Position numbers and translations under genes: made by a program | NCBI GenBank assembly: GCA_947044365.1 | Contig: OX345636.1 | Location: 8,204,001 to 8,268,000, forward strand | Direction: 5' to 3' | DNA: 64,000 bases | Origin: Petrosia ficiformis | Lineage: Eukaryota; Porifera; Demospongiae; Haplosclerida; Petrosiidae | Notes under the pieces: model-generated | Database searches by the model: none | Told to the model about the DNA's origin: nothing | The model's input: the letters and a program-made list of their open reading frames with translations, nothing else | Shown here: positions 59,500 to 64,000 of the stretch, in pieces | How positions within the stretch are numbered: position 1 is the stretch's first letter | Layout of the letters: each line of letters opens with the position of its first letter

Positions 59500-59876
59500 C
59501 CGTATAGTGGGAAATTTCCGTTGGAAGAAATTTTCGTTAAAAATACAAAAAGCTTTTAGAATAAATTTTTGTTGAAATAAATTTCGTTAGCTATCATTAT
59601 CTAGTTCTTACCGCTTCATTGGCATCCTTTATAGCCTCTGGCTTAACTATGTCTGATAGCGGTCCCTTGGGGTCTGGAAGAGATGAATCTGGCTTAAAAT
59701 ACCGCTAAAGAGCCATCGCTAGTAAACAATAATAACACACATGTGAGAGGTGTGACTTTGAAACGACACGTGACTGTCGCAAAATTTTCCTCGAGTCAAA
59801 TTTTTGTTGATTCAATTTTCAACTGGCAACGGAAATAACGAAATTTTGCACCCAACGAATATTTCCCTCTATACGG
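59500..59876. mobile_element. MITE with CCGTATAG termini, ~377 bp
   Basis: The left end CCGTATAGTGGGAAATTTCC GTTGG is inverted at the right (CCAACGAATATTTCCCTCTA TACGG). Preceded by TA. A second, truncated copy is at 61311-61500. Confidence 0.8.
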
Positions 59877-60143
59877 TGTATCACTCTTTATCTTCATGTA
59901 CTGTATATAATTATGCATAATTTATGAATTCACTAGCTACATCTCATTCTATTAGATGGTGAAGAGATCAAAGAAGTGACAAATAGTCCTTTCGAAAGTT
60001 ATTATTGTAAATATCTTTTATTATAACAATTGATCACAGTAGAGTCTATGCAGCATCACAGTTTATTAGAGTAGGAAGTTGTGACAATGTAGTGGGAACA
60101 AATAATGTTGTAATCATTACAGATAAATTGTCTATAAGTATTT

Positions 60144-61310
60144 ATGTCCTTCATTTCTACCTATAAATTCATTACATGTAATTATATTGGGTACATCATT
60201 CATGCTCTGTTTTACAACTTCGTTGGGTTGTCCTCCACCCTCCTTGTTCCTACTCCAGCTCTACAGTTTTTTTCCACTTTCAAAAATTTGGGACAATTAC
60301 AATTCATAATATTTGGGTTTAAATGTAGATGTATATGTATTACACAACACTTGAGGCTGAACTATAATAATTATTATAAGCTTTTTCTTGTAATCACAAT
60401 TAGATGAGTATGTGTATCAATAATATATAACATGGTATGGAGGCTTCTACTAACAATGCTGTAGTTGCCATACTCTCATATAATAATTATTATTATTTCC
60501 ATTGCTAAATGGAGTGGAAACAGCATGTTTAATGTGAGGATGCTGACAAAGATAGGGGGCATGACAATGGCGGCTATATCCCAGCCACCAGGGGAAGAGG
60601 ATGGTGTGGAAGGGGGATATGTCCCCTCTTTCATGAAGCATGGAAGCTAAAAAGTAATACTCCTAAATGTTTCTCAGCAAAGCAAAAGAAAAGTCTTAAG
60701 TTGTTTCACAACTTGCGCTGCATGCATGCATGCCACATTATTGATGTACAGTGATGAGATGGTACAGTGTATATGGTTTCAAGGGGGGGGGGGGGGCTAA
60801 GCCCTCCTGCTTTATAAATGTGGGGGCCAAGCCCCGCTAGCATCTCTGCCAATATGAATAATATTTACATTAGAAGATATTGTTTACAAACCTAGATCCA
60901 AATGTCATGACCAAAGTGTACATTATTTGGCTCTATGATTTGGAATCTCACCTCTCTAGAGTAGGTTGCTGATAGTTATAATTCAGAGGCTCCATTTATT
61001 ACGTTTAATTGCACATGAGCATACATTATTATTGTTAGAAACAAAATCTTGCTTGGTTCACTACAACACAGAATAGTAGAAGAATAAATAATTGTAGCCT
61101 ATAGATTTGACCATCATATATTTGGGTACAAAAAATTAATACTGATGCCTGATGCATGTTTTATAGTGTGCACGGTGATTATAATTACCAGGCGATTCAA
61201 CAAAACTGAGCAATAATTATTGAATCACAATATTGTACAAGTATAGAACGATCTTTCATCTAAGGTAGTATTTGCATTGAAGAGAATTGTTTTCTACATA
61301 AAATATCATA
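60144..61310. other. No gene; homopolymer G14
   Basis: A run of 14 G lies at 60783-60796, followed by GGGGGCCAAGCCCCGC. The 60465-60650 ORF and its opposite-strand partner show no motif. Repeated phrases link the left edge to 58870-58915. Confidence 0.5.
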
Positions 61311-61500
61311 CCGTATAGCGGGAAATTTCCGTTGGAAAAAATTTTTGTTAAAAATACAAAAAGGTTTTAGAATAAAGTTTTGTTGAAATAAATTTCGTTG
61401 GCGAGCAGTTGATCGACCATAGCAGTTAACCACACCTTTAAAAAAAATTAATTTGTGTTAGCTAGTTCTTACCGCTTCATTGGCATCCTTTAACTGTTCA
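61311..61500. mobile_element. Truncated CCGTATAG MITE copy
   Basis: Shares CCGTATAGCGGGAAATTTCC, AAATTTCGTTGG and TAGTTCTTACCGCTTCATTG GCATCCTTTA with 59500-59876, then diverges without a right end. Confidence 0.75.
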
Positions 61501-61773
61501 GGATATAACAAGTATCAATGTATAATACGTTAGCAGATCTAACGTATCAACAGTGGTTGTATTGGGACTGCTATATAATTATAGTACCAGTTACTACAAG
61601 TCTACAATGAATGTCACTGTACAACATAAAGAAGTCTCTAGAATAACTAAGAACACCACAATATCTTGGTGGATTCCTGAATGTCATTTTACTTATTATA
61701 GATCAAAGAAATGAGGAACAGACAATGGATTTATTAATGTAATAAAATTAATACATGATGCATACATAAACTA

Positions 61774-62235
61774 GTCAGGAGTGGCCTGATCCTTGCGAAA
61801 GGCGGAAGGTCAAGACCAGTGCTACCCGCACTTTTTGCCAGACTTTCTGCAGCACAGGAAGTGATGTCAATAAAGGTCAAATTGCAATTACAACACATGA
61901 ATAATATTATAAGATTAATGGCGGAAGAAATTGTTCGAGGTGATGACGTTTTGCAGTTCTACCAAAATCTGGAAAATCCTTTAACTATATATGGGTGTCT
62001 CCTTTCTTCTGTGATCAATTTAGATATGATGGACTTTCATCTGTTGTTTTGGTAGTAACACCTCTGACTGCTATCATGAAAGACCAGGTATTGGATACAT
62101 TCTTAGCTGCACTCTTGATCATCTCTGGCAACCAGCCCCACCCACGTAGCACCATCCACCAACACAAAAACTGTTATCGTACTGGTCCACTGGTCCTGAC
62201 CCTCCGCCTTTCACAAGGGTCCGGCCACGCCTGAC
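61774..62235. mobile_element. TIR element, 462 bp, TA flanks, with helicase fragment
   Basis: The ends are inverse over about 48 bp with several mismatches (GTCAGGAGTGGCCTGATCCT, GCGAAAGGCGGAAGG, GACCAGTG against their inverses). TA lies on both sides (61772-61773, 62236-62237). The inside carries a RecQ-like coding fragment (61819-62086). Confidence 0.8.
61819..62086 (+). pseudogene. RecQ-type DNA helicase fragment, frameshifted
   Basis: The first frame reads QHMNNIIRLMAEEIVRGDDV L up to about 61953. One frame over, the sequence goes on VLPKSGKSFNYI, then FRYDGLSSVVLVVTPLTAIM KDQ and reaches a CAG/GTATTG donor at 62087. GDDVLAVLPxxxGKS is the Walker A region (motif I) and VVxPLxALMKDQV motif Ia of RecQ-family 3'-5' helicases (family knowledge). 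A single missing base near 61954 explains the frame change. The rest of the helicase is absent, so it is a captured or decayed fragment, not a working enzyme. The donor directly after KDQ suggests it derives from an intron-containing gene. Confidence 0.7.
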
Positions 62236-62308
62236 TATAATACACAGCTGCTGCAGACTAGTTAGCAATACGATATCTTTCATCTCCGGTGTTAAAATAA
62301 CTTCATAC

Positions 62309-62374
62309 CTGCTTTTAGACCAGATTGTTGGGGTCTTGATGTTTTTACTTCTAATTCTTTTCCCTTCTCATGTT
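62309..62374 (-). CDS. Linker exon 3 of the Death-domain gene
   Basis: Minus-strand exon of 66 bp between ATAATTATAG and GCAG/GTATGA. Phase 1-1. Encodes HEKGKELEVKTSRPQQSGLK A: charged, probably disordered. It lies 222 bp from the next exon upstream. The phase and length pattern match the three exons before it, which is the main support. Confidence 0.5.
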
Positions 62375-62595
62375 CTATAATTATAGTGAAAACTTCTTTG
62401 ACATGCAATCCAGTTTGGTTCATATATATACTCAGCATAATAATTAATGTGATGTGATTCACAAGTAGCTATTACTTATATGATTACACATGTGAAGTGG
62501 TACAAGCAAAGAGAATATATATACTACAATATGAATACAAGTTACAAGAGTACATAATTTTAGTAGTTATAGCATATAATCATCATACCCGGTAC

Positions 62596-62679
62596 CTTTC
62601 ATGATGGTAGTTGTGTCATTTTGCTCAGATTGTTGATCAGACTGTGGTACTGTAAACCTTTGCCTCTTATTCTGTGACT
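62596..62679 (-). CDS. Linker exon 2 of the Death-domain gene
   Basis: 84 bp between TTATATCAG and GAAAG/GTACCG, phase 1-1. Encodes SQNKRQRFTVPQSDQQSEQN DTTTIMK: polar, Gln-rich, probably disordered. The basic KRQR start may be part of a nuclear localisation signal, but this is weak. Confidence 0.5.
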
Positions 62680-63147
62680 CTGATATAAAATTATATTACA
62701 AGTTATAACATAAAGTGACAGTCAGGTTAACATGTTGACATAATGTTCTATATTTTCCACAATAAACTAAAATATTTAATATTGACATACTTGCATGAAT
62801 TACATGTAAGCCTCAGACCAGAAAATGAACAAACTAAAAACATAGCTGAATAATCTTTTAAAAGTGAGCTATGCAGGATATCAACAAACTATCATACATT
62901 ATCTTGCTGTATAGTAACATGTGGGGCCGGTTAGTGAGATAATTGGAAATCACCATTGCTACACACACTGCATAAAGTATAGCAATGTGAATAAAAAGTG
63001 TAATATAATAATTATAAGTGTAACAAGCTAAACTATAATTATATATAATTATAATAATAATATTATATAGTTAAGTGTTCATGCTCACAACATTTCAATT
63101 TAATCATGATAGTATAAATAATTTTATCGTCATGAATGTATCAATAC

Positions 63148-63228
63148 CTGTATCGGCTACTATTCTGGATTGATCATTAGGTTTGGATAGTTGTTCTAAT
63201 TCCTTCTTTTCCTTATGCAAGACCACGG
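63148..63228 (-). CDS. Linker exon 1 of the Death-domain gene
   Basis: 81 bp between TTATACAG and TACAG/GTATTG, phase 1-1. Encodes VVLHKEKKELEQLSKPNDQS RIVADT; the first half (HKEKKELEQL) could form a short helix. Follows the Death-domain exon by 327 bp of intron. Confidence 0.55.
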
Positions 63229-63555
63229 CTGTATAATGAAAAGATATGTATAATTATAGTCACTTTAGACTCTCAGGTAGTTATAATTTCAAATGCCAAG
63301 TTATGATGATGCTTAAGAAAGTTGATATCTATTTTCTGTAAGCTACGTTTATTAGGCCCAAATTTATCTCACCAAATCTGCATGCACGTTTGACCAACTT
63401 ATTTGACAAAAGCTGTAAGTGTAATTATCATTAATATAAATCATAAAAAAATTCCATAATATTTTCCATGCAACATTTGGTTGTAGATGTGGGCTACTAA
63501 AGTACCTATGTTTGATTGTATAACAATTATTATTATAACATGTATACATACTCAC

Positions 63556-63813
63556 ATGGATGATTTTTGGCAATCTCTTTTGCAAGTCCCTTTTTGTCTA
63601 CTAGTGGACTCATTAGAGCATTGTAAAGTGCTAGCCATGTCGCACTTCCAGTGTCGAGCCAGTGCTGGATCATATTACAGTGACGTTCTGATACAGATTG
63701 ACAATCAAGTTTTATTTTATTCAGGACATTAGGAAGAATATCAAGCTCAATTTCCAAGTAAAACCAATCAGTTATAGTATGGGTCGCTCTCAACACTGAA
63801 CGTAAATCTTTGT
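63556..63813 (-). CDS. Death-fold domain exon
   Basis: 258 bp (86 codons), phase 1-1, between CTATACAG and a GTGAGT donor. The sequence runs KDLRSVLRATHTITDWFYLE IELDILPNVLNKIKLDCQSV, then SERHCNMIQHWLDTGSATWL ALYNALMSPLVDKKGLAKEI AKNHP. The pattern W--L---L-I----L--I, C--MI-HWL and TW--L--AL----LA--I is that of a Death domain six-helix bundle (family knowledge). Such domains assemble signalling complexes by like-like contact. The exon is exactly the domain, as expected for a shuffled module. Upstream exons would lie beyond 63813, partly outside the window; I see no start codon exon. Confidence 0.75.
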
Positions 63814-64000
63814 CTGTATAGAGATGTGATGAATAATCATTGTAATTTCAAAATTTAATACTGTGGATAATAATAACAGGAGCCTATAAAATACAAGTCT
63901 GCTAATGTAACAGTTTTATGTTTTGTACATGGACAAAAACAACAATAATATCACAGGAAGTGAGCCCACAATGACAAAAGAAGGTTTGGGAAATAAAAGG

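Noticed and set aside
60195..60300. Minus-strand frame CPKFLKVEKNCRAGVGTRRV as an exon
   Set aside because: Open for about 30 codons only, no good acceptor, no recognisable family.

Overview
This is an AT-rich, repeat-dense piece of an animal genome. Signs of a eukaryote are spliced reading frames with GT/AG borders, tRNA-type internal promoters, Tc1, hAT and MITE-like transposons, and long minisatellites. The surviving protein domains (CD36-type scavenger receptor, Death domain, TRAF-type MATH domain) are metazoan. Compact coding exons in AT-rich introns together with repeated MATH exons would fit an early-branching animal such as a demosponge. That placement is inference and nothing here proves it.

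Left part (1-31,400): mostly repeats. There are 87-bp and 74-bp tandem repeats, a Tc1-like transposase relic (1440-1862, minus), a 2.3-kb array of 44-bp units (1905-4175), and an exon of a CD36-family receptor interrupted by a TAG where the family has Trp (5491-5736). A Tc1-type element (5901-7595, TA duplication) sits inside a 60-bp minisatellite and carries a possible two-exon foreign ORF. Further right are a fold-back element, a 652-bp Tc1-type MITE, a degenerate hAT transposon with BED finger and dimerisation domain (13309-16329, minus), several nested MITE families (17150-19070, 27548-28438), minisatellites at 21393 and 22575-23430, and two TE-like coding relics (about 26405-26990 minus; 28809-29066 plus).

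Centre (31,400-53,700): four MATH exons on the minus strand at 31424-31941, 38019-38539, 42184-42699 and 53119-53640. The two right-hand ones are phase 1-1 with splice donors; the two left-hand ones end in stop codons. The intron beside copy 1 and copy 2 is about 98-99% identical while the exons are only about two-thirds identical in protein. Between them lie a 45-bp in-frame minisatellite, an 82-bp minisatellite, a hAT MITE with an exact 8-bp target duplication, and a duplicated block whose hairpin shows a compensatory change.

Right part (53,700-64,000): a 79-bp minisatellite is interrupted by three tandem copies of a ~290-bp cassette, each holding a tRNA-like gene. MITEs follow, one carrying a RecQ-helicase-like fragment. 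At the right end is a minus-strand gene with a Death-domain exon and three short linker exons, all phase 1-1 and all multiples of three. It points towards the MATH exons. A single Death-MATH gene with repeated, exchangeable MATH exons is the most interesting reading, but the link across 8.7 kb is unproven.
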